A DNA stretch of 64,000 nucleotides from assembly GCF_014656395.1 (NCBI RefSeq), contig NZ_BNCI01000002.1:1116001-1180000 (forward strand), written 5' to 3'. Both the position numbers and the translations under genes were made by a program. Source of the stretch: Kordiimonas sediminis (GTDB lineage Bacteria; Pseudomonadota; Alphaproteobacteria; Sphingomonadales; Kordiimonadaceae). The notes beneath the pieces were generated by a model. That model searched no databases, had not been told where the DNA came from, and was given only the letters and a program-made list of their open reading frames with translations. Shown here one piece after another: positions 47,520 to 55,734 of the stretch; the stretch's first letter is position 1, and every line of letters starts with the position of its first letter.

Positions 47520-47921
47520 TCATAGGGCCTTAAGAATATAGGCTTCCGTTACTGAAATCTGCCACCCTGAAAGATTGACAATATCATCATGCTCAAAGTC
47601 GCTTTTTATGAATGTGGCAAGTGCATGTAAAAACTCTGCATCTGTGTGTTTTTGAAGACGTTCCAGCCGGTCTACAGACGCAGAAAATGACGGACCTTCT
47701 TCCAAACCTTGAACAGTGGCACAAATGGCATCATCGGCACAGTGACCAAACAGCCTTTGCAGACGACGATCCAGTGTCTCCCCCGCATCAACCGCAGACA
47801 CTGTATGACCGATTGCCTCTGGCACAAGCACAAGACAGCCCGCCGCCACGAAGGCACCCAGTAGCCTGCGTCTGGAAAATTCAGGCACGGTAGGTGATAT
47901 ATGTTCTGAATTTGTCATCAT
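47520..47921 (-). CDS. Tat-exported small partner of GMC oxidoreductase
   Basis: 133 residues. The N-terminus carries SRRRLLGAFVAAGCLVLV, a twin-arginine-type signal with the Arg pair followed by L-L. The mature part is short and helical, ending LSGWQISVTEAYILKAL, a tail typical of the small subunits that accompany membrane GMC dehydrogenases (gluconate 2-dehydrogenase subunit 3 or sorbitol dehydrogenase small subunit type). It begins directly after the GMC stop codon, so it is in one operon; the small subunit probably assists or carries the GMC protein through the Tat pathway. Confidence 0.7.
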   Translation of the reverse strand: MMTNSEHISPTVPEFSRRRLLGAFVAAGCLVLVPEAIGHTVSAVDAGETLDRRLQRLFGHCADDAICATVQGLEEGPSFSASVDRLERLQKHTDAEFLHALATFIKSDFEHDDIVNLSGWQISVTEAYILKAL

Positions 47922-49526
47922 TCATTTCTTTCCACCAAGTTGCGCTTTCAGGTAATGTGCCAACCGAACGGTCAGTGCAACCAAATTCATCGTTGGATTA
48001 ACCTTACCAAAAGTCGGGAATACGGAACTGCCCGCAACAAACAAGTTGCTGATACCGAACACCTTGGCATTACTGTCGACAACGCCCTGTTTCTCGGTTG
48101 CAGCCATGCGTGTTGTACCCATATGATGATACCCGCCAGTTGTATTGGCAGGCCATCCATCAAAGTCCTGGTCCCATTCCATTTTTAAGCGCCCAAAGCC
48201 CGCCTTACCGACCAGCTTTCCAAGCAGTTTCTGGCTTTCAATAATAGTCCGGTAATCAAGTTCTGTTAACTGCCAGTCAAGCTCAACGCGCGGCATTCCC
48301 AACCTGTCCTTATCCCTTCCCAAAAGAACACGACTATCCCTGTTGGGCTCTGGCTCCAGCTTGTTCATAATAACATACAGGCCTTTCTGATCCGTATCAG
48401 ACTTGGAACCAAGGAAGGAAATTACATCATCAATATCCATTAGTGCCTTACCCAGATCGGAGAAAAAGTGATCCGGCCATTCCCCTTTGGATAAATTATC
48501 TTTCAAACGCTTTGCCGCACTTACACCTTCTGCCGACACGGACATATTTGGTGCCTTATGGAAAGAGAACCCAAAATTAAGAAGCTTTTTATCCCGCTGC
48601 ACTGATGGGCTTAAGTCCAGGCTATAACGGGTTTCATGACGATGCTCTGCGGTTAAATTAAAGAAATGCGAATGGTCGCTTGTCAGTATATAACCGGTAT
48701 GCGCCTCCACATGGTCGGCAAAATACCGCCCTACAAGGTCATGTGTATTTCCCAAGCCCTGATGATGCGTCTTATTAGAGGTCAGAAGCAGTCTGGCATT
48801 TTCCACGCCGCCTGCCGCAAGAACAACCTTTTTCGGTTTGATCGTGCAGTTATGCCCACCCAGGGTAGTCACAGCAACACTGTCCACTGTGTCGGGCGAC
48901 CGCACTGTTCCAATATCCGTTACATTCGCGTGCAACAGCACCTTGATATTGTCGGCACTTTCCAGATCTGCTCTGTATCTCTCGCCCATCAGGGTCGGCG
49001 GAGAAAACCGAAAAAGTCCCAGATCAAAAGCCTCTTCAAACTCAGCGAGTTCTTTCTTGTCTCTGTCATAATCCCTACCGACCAGGGGAGCTTCAGACTT
49101 CAAAGCCTGATGTGCATCATAATCGTAGCTGGGGATTTCAAGGATTTCACTTGCCCGTCCAAGATGAGCAGAAAATTCAGAAAAACTAATGGGCCATCCG
49201 CTATCAGTCACCCAGTCACGTGACTCAAAATCGATAGGCTCTAGCGGGCGTGACCATCCACCCCAATGGTTAGAGGTACCGCCAAAAAATCGCAACCGCG
49301 CTAGGTCGAGTTCAAAATAAGGAATGCCGACGTCTTTCCCTCTATATAAATCCTGTGTTTCTTCTTCATAGTCAAAACCACCAGATTCCAGAAGAATGAC
49401 ATTTACCCCAGCCCCAATCATTTCCAGTGCCAGAGCAATTCCCGCAACACCGCCCCCGATAATACATACATCGCAGGCAAGCTCTTCCCCTGCTGGTATT
49501 GAACGAAGATCAATAATCACTGGCAT
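47922..49526 (-). CDS. GMC-family FAD-dependent oxidoreductase
   Basis: About 534 residues. FAD-binding CDVCIIGGGVAGIALALEMI and LLESGG, the GGTSNHWGGWSRP loop, KKVVLAAGGVENARLLLTS, and the C-terminal YHHMGTTRMA with FVAGSSVFPTFGKVNPTMNL are those of GMC dehydrogenases. Oxidises an alcohol or sugar; substrate unknown. Start is uncertain: ATG at 49526 lies one base after GGGGG, and a GTG two codons on has better spacing; a further upstream ATG at 49580 is less likely. With its Tat partner it interrupts flagellar genes and looks inserted. Confidence 0.85.
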   Translation of the reverse strand: MPVIIDLRSIPAGEELACDVCIIGGGVAGIALALEMIGAGVNVILLESGGFDYEEETQDLYRGKDVGIPYFELDLARLRFFGGTSNHWGGWSRPLEPIDFESRDWVTDSGWPISFSEFSAHLGRASEILEIPSYDYDAHQALKSEAPLVGRDYDRDKKELAEFEEAFDLGLFRFSPPTLMGERYRADLESADNIKVLLHANVTDIGTVRSPDTVDSVAVTTLGGHNCTIKPKKVVLAAGGVENARLLLTSNKTHHQGLGNTHDLVGRYFADHVEAHTGYILTSDHSHFFNLTAEHRHETRYSLDLSPSVQRDKKLLNFGFSFHKAPNMSVSAEGVSAAKRLKDNLSKGEWPDHFFSDLGKALMDIDDVISFLGSKSDTDQKGLYVIMNKLEPEPNRDSRVLLGRDKDRLGMPRVELDWQLTELDYRTIIESQKLLGKLVGKAGFGRLKMEWDQDFDGWPANTTGGYHHMGTTRMAATEKQGVVDSNAKVFGISNLFVAGSSVFPTFGKVNPTMNLVALTVRLAHYLKAQLGGKK

Positions 49527-49664
49527 ACCCCCTTTATTCTCTAGCCGCAGAATACACGAGCAATCAGTATGGTAAACCAATAGTTACCAATGAGCCCACA
49601 AATTATGCATGCGCCAAGGAGCCCGACCTTTAGAGATTACGTCTGGCCAACTCTAGCACATCCA

Positions 49665-49692
49665 AGAAAAAAGGCTGCCAAAAGCAGCCTTC
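49665..49692 (-). terminator. Terminator of dksA
   Basis: Perfect 8-bp stem AAGGCTGC/GCAGCCTT with a 5-base loop; on the minus strand it is followed by TTTTTTCTTGG, 45 bases past the dksA stop. Confidence 0.85.
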
Positions 49693-49736
49693 TGGTGCTC
49701 CTTATAAGGGTCGGAGCTATCTAATAAATACTTGAA

Positions 49737-50174
49737 TTAGTCGTCGCGATGTATTTTCTCTGCGCGTTCATGTGCTTCCTGTGCCTCAATCGACATGGTA
49801 GCAATCGGACGAGCATCCAAACGGCGCAAACTAATTGGGTCACCCGTTACTTCGCAGTATCCGTACTCCCCCTCTGCGATACGGCGCAGTGCGCTATCAA
49901 TTTTGGAAACAAGCTTGCGCTGACGATCTCTCGTCCGCAATTCAACAGACCAATCTGTTTCAGAAGATGCACGATCAGCAATATCTGGTTCGCGCAGATT
50001 GTCTTCCTGCAGATTCTGTAATGTTTCAGCTGATTCCCTTAGAATGTCGTCCTTCCAGGCCAGTAATTTTTGGCGAAAATACTCAAGCTGAACTGGATTC
50101 ATGAACTCTTCTTCAACGCTTGGAACATATCCTTCCGGCACATGAACCTTTTCTTGAAGTTTTACTGCTGACAT
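49737..50174 (-). CDS. dksA: RNA polymerase-binding protein DksA
   Basis: 145 residues: a long coiled coil whose tip reads EPDIADRASSETD (the acidic DxxDxA tip), then the C-terminal domain YGYCEVTGDPISLRRLDARP. Only one of the four zinc cysteines is present, as in many alphaproteobacterial DksA proteins, so it should work without zinc. It acts with ppGpp on rRNA and other promoters. I start at ATG 50174 behind GGGAG; a GTG two codons earlier is also in frame. Lies between flagellar gene groups, as in Caulobacter. Confidence 0.92.
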   Translation of the reverse strand: MSAVKLQEKVHVPEGYVPSVEEEFMNPVQLEYFRQKLLAWKDDILRESAETLQNLQEDNLREPDIADRASSETDWSVELRTRDRQRKLVSKIDSALRRIAEGEYGYCEVTGDPISLRRLDARPIATMSIEAQEAHERAEKIHRDD

Positions 50175-50327
50175 GGTCACTCCCTAAAACTTTCTCGATC
50201 TAAATGCGTACATCCCCCGTGAGAGTGGTGGATATATACTGGTTTATCCAGTGTTTCACAAGCGTTAAAAAAGGATGAATAACATTTTGATGAATATAGA
50301 ATGAGCGTGTTTAACAAGCCCTTGAAA

Positions 50328-50747
50328 TCAATAGCCTAACTTGGCTAGCTCGACTTCTGCGCGGAGTTCTATTTCTGCAAGAATTTCGTTCAGGACAGGA
50401 TCATTTGTCTTATTTTGCTGCCCTCTGGCAGTACGGGCAAGGGTTTCAAGATTCTGAACAGGAATCGCCCCTAAAAGAAGACCTCGGCGTATATCTTCCA
50501 GCACATCAAGCATCTCATCCGCACGTGCCAACCCCTTTGATCGCCCCTCCGTCGCGGTTGGAGCTTCTTGCAAGCCAATAAGGGCGCCAACAGTAGTAAG
50601 CGGAGACGCACCAGAGATACCTGCGCTGGTGTGCACTTCTTCCGTGCTATTTAGCGCAGAGGCAAAAGCCCCACCATCCGCAGCTGGTTTCTTTTTGCTT
50701 TTGTCAACTGACTTAGGCTGAATTCTATTTGGTCCAGAAATTTTCAT
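50328..50747 (-). CDS. fliX: Flagellar assembly regulator FliX
   Basis: 139 residues, alphaproteobacteria-specific. It opens MKISGPNRI and ends with the conserved DEMLDVLEDIRRGLLLGAIPVQNLETLA and LNEILAEIELRAEVELAKL helices. In Caulobacter FliX links rod/ring assembly to FlbD/sigma54 activation of later genes, and it is divergent from flgI as here. Confidence 0.9.
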   Translation of the reverse strand: MKISGPNRIQPKSVDKSKKKPAADGGAFASALNSTEEVHTSAGISGASPLTTVGALIGLQEAPTATEGRSKGLARADEMLDVLEDIRRGLLLGAIPVQNLETLARTARGQQNKTNDPVLNEILAEIELRAEVELAKLGY

Positions 50748-50885
50748 ACTCTTACATTATTCCCTCTTTACCGTATCAGCAAGCAAAAGGATTCATATCG
50801 GCAATAACTGCCTGCACCTATGATACCACCTCTTACACCTGTATCAATATCTCAAACAGATCAACATGTTATCAAAAAAACATGG

Positions 50886-50902
50886 TTGGCACACAATTCG
50901 CA
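50886..50902 (+). promoter_or_regulatory. Sigma54 promoter of flgI operon
   Basis: TTGGCACACAATTCGCA: -24 GG and -12 GC at the right distance, one base off TTGCW. About 75 bases before the flgI ATG. Confidence 0.75.
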
Positions 50903-50976
50903 TACCCTACTTCGAATATTTGTGTCACCGGCAAAAATGAACCAGCCGGTTGATGATGCCAATGAGGATATGAACC

Positions 50977-52116
50977 ATGCAGAATGCACTATTAGCAATT
51001 TCGAAGAAACTTTGGTCAGTTGTGGCGATCAGTATTGCCGCAACAATTATCCTGTCCACGCCCTCGGCTGCGAACTCCCGCATTAAGGATCTCGTCAACA
51101 TTGAAGGCATTCGAGAAAACCAGTTGATTGGGTATGGGTTAGTTGTCGGTCTGAACGGTACAGGCGACACCTTAAGAAACGCACCTTTCACGGATCAAAG
51201 CCTTAAGGCTATGTTGGAACGACTAGGCATCAACGCAAAAGACACTGAAATGAAACCAGAAAACACGGCAGCTGTTCTCGTAACCGCATCCCTGCCCGCG
51301 TTTGCCCGTGCAGGCACAAAAATTGATGTCAATGTCTCATCCATGGGCGATGCCGGTGACCTTAAAGGCGGTACACTCCTCGCAACGCCCCTGATGGGTT
51401 TTGACGGAGAAGTCTATGCTGTGGCACAAGGCGGCGTAGCAGTTGCAGGATTTAGTGCGCAGGGCGAAGCCGCGAATATTGTGCAAGGTGTGCCTACGAA
51501 TGGCCGCATTGCCAATGGCGGTATCATTGAGAAAGAGATCGATTTTGAGCTCTCTGACTTAACAAGCATCAAGCTGTCACTCCATAATCCGGATCTGACC
51601 ACTGCCAAACGCGTTGAAGATGCCATTAATGGTTATCTTGGCACATCTATGGCACGCGCCATTGATCCATCCACCATTCAGCTTGATCGTCCCCTTGGCT
51701 ATGAACTTCCCATGGTGAATATCCTTACGGAAATTGAACAGCTATTAGTTCGCCCCGACAATAAAGCCCAGGTCGTTATAGACGAAAGAACCGGCATCAT
51801 TGTTATGGGATCCGAGGTTCGGATCAGCCCTGTTGCCATCGCACAAGGGAACTTGACAATCAGAATTACAGAAACACCCGTGGTATCACAGCCAAATGCC
51901 TTCTCCGAGGGAGGAGAAACAGTTGTTGTGCCCAGAACTCAGGCGGGCGTTGAAAATGATGACGACCGGCGCCTGTCAGTCCTGCCAGAGGCAGTATCCC
52001 TGCAGGAATTGGTCAATGGTCTAAACTCTCTAGGCATCGGCCCACGCGACATGATTTCCATTTTACAGGCAATCAAGGCGGCCGGCGCGATGCAAGCAGA
52101 AATCAAGGTAATGTAA
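50977..52116 (+). CDS. flgI: Flagellar P-ring protein FlgI
   Basis: 379 residues with a signal peptide (hydrophobic VVAISIAATIILS, cut after S-A-A near 32). FlgI motifs: RIKDLVNIEGIRENQLIGYGLVVGLNGTGD, NVSSMGDAGDLKGGTLLATPL, and the C-terminal SLQELVNGLNSLGIGPRDMISILQAIKAAGAMQAEI. It forms the P ring around the rod. GAGGA precedes the ATG. First gene of a three-gene operon. Confidence 0.96.
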   Translation: MQNALLAISKKLWSVVAISIAATIILSTPSAANSRIKDLVNIEGIRENQLIGYGLVVGLNGTGDTLRNAPFTDQSLKAMLERLGINAKDTEMKPENTAAVLVTASLPAFARAGTKIDVNVSSMGDAGDLKGGTLLATPLMGFDGEVYAVAQGGVAVAGFSAQGEAANIVQGVPTNGRIANGGIIEKEIDFELSDLTSIKLSLHNPDLTTAKRVEDAINGYLGTSMARAIDPSTIQLDRPLGYELPMVNILTEIEQLLVRPDNKAQVVIDERTGIIVMGSEVRISPVAIAQGNLTIRITETPVVSQPNAFSEGGETVVVPRTQAGVENDDDRRLSVLPEAVSLQELVNGLNSLGIGPRDMISILQAIKAAGAMQAEIKVM

Positions 52117-52118
52117 CC

Positions 52119-52448
52119 ATGCAAACGATGATGGTAAACATAGCCTCGGATCAGGCAAGAAGCGCCCAGGCAACAGCCGGACAGGCGGCCCTGCTTGGCA
52201 AAGCAAAGGGCGCTGACAAAGATGCCCTGCGTGAAGCGGCCGTTGATTTTGAAGCAGTATTCATCTCTCAGTTACTATCCCCCATGTTTGAAACCGTCGG
52301 CACTGATGAATTGATGGGCGGCGGTCAGGCTGAGGGCATTTTTCGGTCAATGATGGTGGATAGTGTCAGTAAAGAAGTCGCCCGAAATGGCGGCATTGGA
52401 CTGGCTGACAATATTTACGCAGAGCTTTTAAAGTTTCAGGAGGCATAA
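52119..52448 (+). CDS. flgJ: Rod-binding protein (FlgJ N-terminal type)
   Basis: 109 residues, equivalent to the N-terminal half of enteric FlgJ without the muramidase domain; REAAVDFEAVFISQLLSPMFETV and ADNIYAELLKFQEA are diagnostic. It caps or guides rod assembly; alphaproteobacteria use a separate lytic enzyme. Starts two bases after flgI. Confidence 0.88.
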   Translation: MQTMMVNIASDQARSAQATAGQAALLGKAKGADKDALREAAVDFEAVFISQLLSPMFETVGTDELMGGGQAEGIFRSMMVDSVSKEVARNGGIGLADNIYAELLKFQEA

Positions 52449-52940
52449 ATGATGCAGACTTCACAGACTTCAGGCAATGCTGGCATTGATCAGACACAAA
52501 CCATGTCTGCGCTAAATGGTCACGGCGCGAAGCTGGCGTCCCTTACTCGTCAATTAAAAGACCTGATAGACCGTGAAACGCAGTATTTAAAAGACCACCA
52601 GACAGATGAAGCACAGCGCCTGCACGGCGACAAACATCGCCTGATGGCCGAATATAGAGATACACTTAACAAAGTCCGTGTGAACGAAAAGCAATTGGGG
52701 CCGGAAGATTCCCCCGCTCGCAAAGCATTGAAGAAGATAACTGATGAATTTCGGGAAAGCCTTCGTGATCATGCCCGCGTAATTTTACGCCTAAAAGCCG
52801 TAACGGAAGGCATTGTTAAAACAGTAGGGGAAGAAGTCTCCCGCAAAAACCGTCCCGTGGTTGGGTACGGTGCAAATGCAGCGTTTAGAAAACCTGCCCA
52901 TGCACGCCCCACCTCAATCAGCCTGAACAAAGTTATCTGA
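52449..52940 (+). CDS. FlgN-like flagellar export chaperone candidate
   Basis: 163 residues, largely helical (LASLTRQLKDLIDRETQYLKDHQ, KHRLMAEYRDTLNKVRVNEKQL, ARVILRLKAVTEGIVKTVGEEV), with a polar C-terminal tail ending PTSISLNKVI. Pattern and place directly after flgJ match the FlgN-like proteins that chaperone hook-filament junction subunits. Resemblance is at pattern level only. Confidence 0.6.
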   Translation: MMQTSQTSGNAGIDQTQTMSALNGHGAKLASLTRQLKDLIDRETQYLKDHQTDEAQRLHGDKHRLMAEYRDTLNKVRVNEKQLGPEDSPARKALKKITDEFRESLRDHARVILRLKAVTEGIVKTVGEEVSRKNRPVVGYGANAAFRKPAHARPTSISLNKVI

Positions 52941-53314
52941 TGGATGGCGTGACAAGACCCAATTCTGGATTATTCCTTCTGAAAAACGACACAATTCCTG
53001 CACACCATTTCCAGGCATCTCTGAAAACAACCAGCACCCCAAATGTGCAAAAAGTCTTCATCAATACATTATTTGGCATCATGAATGCCAAAGCCTCTAT
53101 TCCCCTTCCACAACATACACCGCAGACCGTGTCCACATCAGCTGTACCAGTCCATTCTGTGACAAATATCGCCCTGGTTCCAATCTACAGGCATGCCCCC
53201 TGCCTGCTCCAGGAAAATACTACCAATACACGACGAGAAGACCCTAGGCGGAAAAAACGCAAATCCCATCCATCACGCCACAACCCAAGTGGTGCCAAGA
53301 TCGTTTCCTCCTGA
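52940..53314 (+). CDS. Hypothetical protein, coupled frame (doubtful)
   Basis: A 124-codon frame whose ATG overlaps the preceding stop codon (TGATG). The product is Thr/Ser/Pro/His-rich with a basic tail and no motif I recognise; composition is atypical for a soluble protein. It could be a fast-evolving gene or chance. Confidence 0.25.
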   Translation: MDGVTRPNSGLFLLKNDTIPAHHFQASLKTTSTPNVQKVFINTLFGIMNAKASIPLPQHTPQTVSTSAVPVHSVTNIALVPIYRHAPCLLQENTTNTRREDPRRKKRKSHPSRHNPSGAKIVSS

Positions 53315-53565
53315 CTTTGGCGTATTGACACATTTGCCGTCACCAATCGGCGAACTGTGCCGGGCATATATTTCCCTTAGAGGCACAAAGAACCCAAAAA
53401 GCCAGTAGGTAAAAACTAGCACTAACAGGTGGCACACATCCATACACTTATATTTTATTATATATTTCAATAGGTTATTGAGTTTTAAAAACTGGCACAC
53501 CTATTGCTTATATCAGGGCAAGCCGCTTGCGGTAGTGAAAAAATATTATGGAAAGGGGAAGAAAA
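52941..53565. other. 625-bp spacer before the flagellin gene
   Basis: Apart from the doubtful coupled frame at 52940, this region holds a perfect sigma54 promoter at its right end. No terminator or other gene was recognised. Confidence 0.5.
53492..53508 (+). promoter_or_regulatory. Sigma54 promoter of flagellin
   Basis: CTGGCACACCTATTGCT matches TGGCACR-N4-TTGCW at every conserved position. About 60 bases upstream of the chosen start codon. Confidence 0.92.
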
Positions 53566-54396
53566 GTGTCCTTCTCAATTAACGTAAATGAAAGTGCTTT
53601 AAACGCACTCCGTCAGCTAAGTGGCACCAATCGGGAGCTTGCTGAAACACAGACACATATTAATACAGGTCTGAAGATTTCTTCTGCTAAAGACAACGCA
53701 GCAGTCTTCTCCATCGCGCAAAAGTTGCGTGCTGACTTGCGCGGCTTCAATGCTGTTAAGCAGTCTCTTGACCGTGGTATCTCAACAACAGAAGTTGCCC
53801 TGGCTGGTGCGGAAGCAATCTCTGACCTTCTTATCGAGATGAAAGAAAAAGCTGTTGCAGCCGCTGATGCCGGCCTAGATGCCAACAGCCGAAATTATCT
53901 GAACCAGGACTTTGTGGCCCTGCGTGACCAGATCAATGTAATTATTACGAACTCAGAATTTAATGGTACCAATCTGATTGATGGCGGTACCGACCTGGTG
54001 GAAGCGATCACCAGTGCAGATGCAACTGAACTTCTGACTGTTGCGCATGAGAACCTGACCCTTGGTGGCGGTAACGTTCTGATCTCTGCGACACAGACAA
54101 TTGGTACCCAGACCCTTGCGGCTGCCACAGTTGTCAATATTGACGATTCAATCGATAACTTGAACGCTGTTCTGACACGTCTCGGTGCAGGCGCCAAAGG
54201 CCTGGAACAGAACCGGATCTTCGCAGAAACACTGGCAGACGTTATCGAGGTTGGTATCGGTAATCTGGTGGATGCTGATATGGCCAAGGAAAGCGCCAAC
54301 CTTCAGGCCCTGCAGGTTAAACAGCAGCTTGGCATTCAGGCACTGAGTATCGCGAACCAGTCGCCTCAGTCGATCCTGAGCCTATTCCAGGGCTAA
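53566..54396 (+). CDS. Flagellin
   Basis: 276 residues, short as in Caulobacter flagellins. Conserved D0/D1 ends: SINVNESALNALRQLSGTNRELAETQTHINTGLKISSAKDNAA and the C-terminal MAKESANLQALQVKQQLGIQALSIANQSPQSILSLFQG. I place the start at GTG 53566 because GGGGAAG lies at proper distance; the ATG 18 bases earlier would add MERGRK ahead of the normal first residues. No Cys. A Pse-type sugar locus lies immediately downstream on the other strand. Confidence 0.95.
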   Translation: MSFSINVNESALNALRQLSGTNRELAETQTHINTGLKISSAKDNAAVFSIAQKLRADLRGFNAVKQSLDRGISTTEVALAGAEAISDLLIEMKEKAVAAADAGLDANSRNYLNQDFVALRDQINVIITNSEFNGTNLIDGGTDLVEAITSADATELLTVAHENLTLGGGNVLISATQTIGTQTLAAATVVNIDDSIDNLNAVLTRLGAGAKGLEQNRIFAETLADVIEVGIGNLVDADMAKESANLQALQVKQQLGIQALSIANQSPQSILSLFQG

Positions 54397-54430
54397 AATC
54401 CGTAATATTTTCCAGCTACTCAGGTAGTGT

Positions 54431-54462
54431 AAAAGGTCGAGCCGTGAGGTTCGGCCTTTTAT
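54431..54462 (+). terminator. Terminator after flagellin
   Basis: Hairpin AAAAGGTCGAGCC/GGTTCGGCCTTTT (G-U pairs included) with a GTGA loop and T-tail, 35 bases past the stop; symmetrical enough to serve pseC as well. Confidence 0.8.
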
Positions 54463-54514
54463 CTATATGCAGGGTACCACATGGGTATGATTTGCTTAGC
54501 CCGTAAACATCAAA

Positions 54515-55726
54515 TCAGGCTGATGCAACACCCAATATGTCGCATAATGACATACAAACATGCCGGACATCATCGTCTGTCATTTTAGGAAAGATCGGCA
54601 AACTTAAGCATCTTTCATAATAATGGGCCACACCCGGCAAATCCTGCACACCGTACCGAGCTTTATAATAAGGCTGCAAATGGACGGGAATATAATGAAC
54701 CTGCGTTCCAACCTGATACCGGTCTCTTAGGGCTGTCATCACCCCTGCCCTGTCCAGTCCTATCCTGCCAAAATCAATCAAAACGGGATACAAATGCCAG
54801 GCGCTTTCACCTGCCCAACGTTTGACGGGTTGCATGATGTCAGCTGGAACAGCCTTGAATGATGTATCATAGATGGCGGCTATTTCCCGACGGCGGGCAA
54901 CGAACCTATCCAGCTTTTTCAACTGTGACCGGCCAAGCGCGCACTGAATATCCGTCGCACGGTAATTATAGCCCAGCTCCTGCATTTCATAATACCAGGG
55001 ATTAGAACCGGATTCGGCACTGACTGCCATGTCTGTATTTGTAAAACTATCTGGATCCCTTGTCATGCCGTGTGACCGTAAACGCCGTAATCTGTCCGCC
55101 AGTGCTGCATCATTCAGCGTGATAACACCACCTTCCCCCATCGCGATGGACTTTACCGGATGCAGGGAAAAACATCCCATATCTTCCAAATGGCCATCAC
55201 CTGGCTTCCCGCCTTCAGCATACTCCGCACCCAAGGCATGGCAGCAATCAGAGATAACCAACAGATTATGCCTGCGCGCAATAGCCGATAGGGATTCCAT
55301 ATCGCAGGTTTGCCCATTCAAATGCACCGGCAGAACGGCACGCACCCTACTGCCCCCCCGCTGAATAGCATCGGTTAAAGTCTCTGGCGTCATCAGACCA
55401 GTGTTATTGTCAACATCGGCAAAAACAACCTCTGCCCCGACCATACGCACCACATTTGCGGTAGAAAGAAAAGTTACAGAAGGAACGACAGCGACATCAC
55501 CTGGCCCCAACCCCGCAGCCAAAACTGCTAAATGGAGTGCTGCAGTACCATTTGACACAACAACTGCCTCTTTACTTCCCACCTTTGCAGCGAACTCTGC
55601 TTCAAAAAAGTCAGCTTCCGGCCCAGATGTCAGTAAAGCACCAGACCGCATCAGGGTTGACACGGCCTCAATATCATCTTCTTCGATAGTGTGTTGCCCG
55701 TATGGAAGAAATAAACAGTGGGCCAT
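54515..55726 (-). CDS. pseC: UDP-4-amino-4,6-dideoxy-N-acetyl-altrosamine transaminase PseC
   Basis: 403 residues of the DegT/DnrJ/EryC1 aminotransferase family. PLP lysine is in FSLHPVKSIAMGEGG; VSNGTAALHLAVLAAGLGPGDVAVVPSVTFLSTANVVRMVG and the C-terminal YPVLIDFGR, HYIPVHLQPYYK fit PseC. It transaminates the PseB product in pseudaminic acid synthesis; Caulobacter FlmB is the equivalent. Starts eight bases after pseB. Confidence 0.92.
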   Translation of the reverse strand: MAHCLFLPYGQHTIEEDDIEAVSTLMRSGALLTSGPEADFFEAEFAAKVGSKEAVVVSNGTAALHLAVLAAGLGPGDVAVVPSVTFLSTANVVRMVGAEVVFADVDNNTGLMTPETLTDAIQRGGSRVRAVLPVHLNGQTCDMESLSAIARRHNLLVISDCCHALGAEYAEGGKPGDGHLEDMGCFSLHPVKSIAMGEGGVITLNDAALADRLRRLRSHGMTRDPDSFTNTDMAVSAESGSNPWYYEMQELGYNYRATDIQCALGRSQLKKLDRFVARRREIAAIYDTSFKAVPADIMQPVKRWAGESAWHLYPVLIDFGRIGLDRAGVMTALRDRYQVGTQVHYIPVHLQPYYKARYGVQDLPGVAHYYERCLSLPIFPKMTDDDVRHVCMSLCDILGVASA

Positions 55727-55734
55727 GGTTTTAC

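Noticed and set aside
50236-50251. ACTGG-TTTAT-CCAGT hairpin between dksA and fliX
   Set aside because: Five-base stem without a T-run in the fliX direction; too weak to call.
53428-53446. Second TGGCAC motif (GTGGCACACATCC) upstream of flagellin
   Set aside because: No GC at the -12 position; the real promoter is about 60 bases further on.
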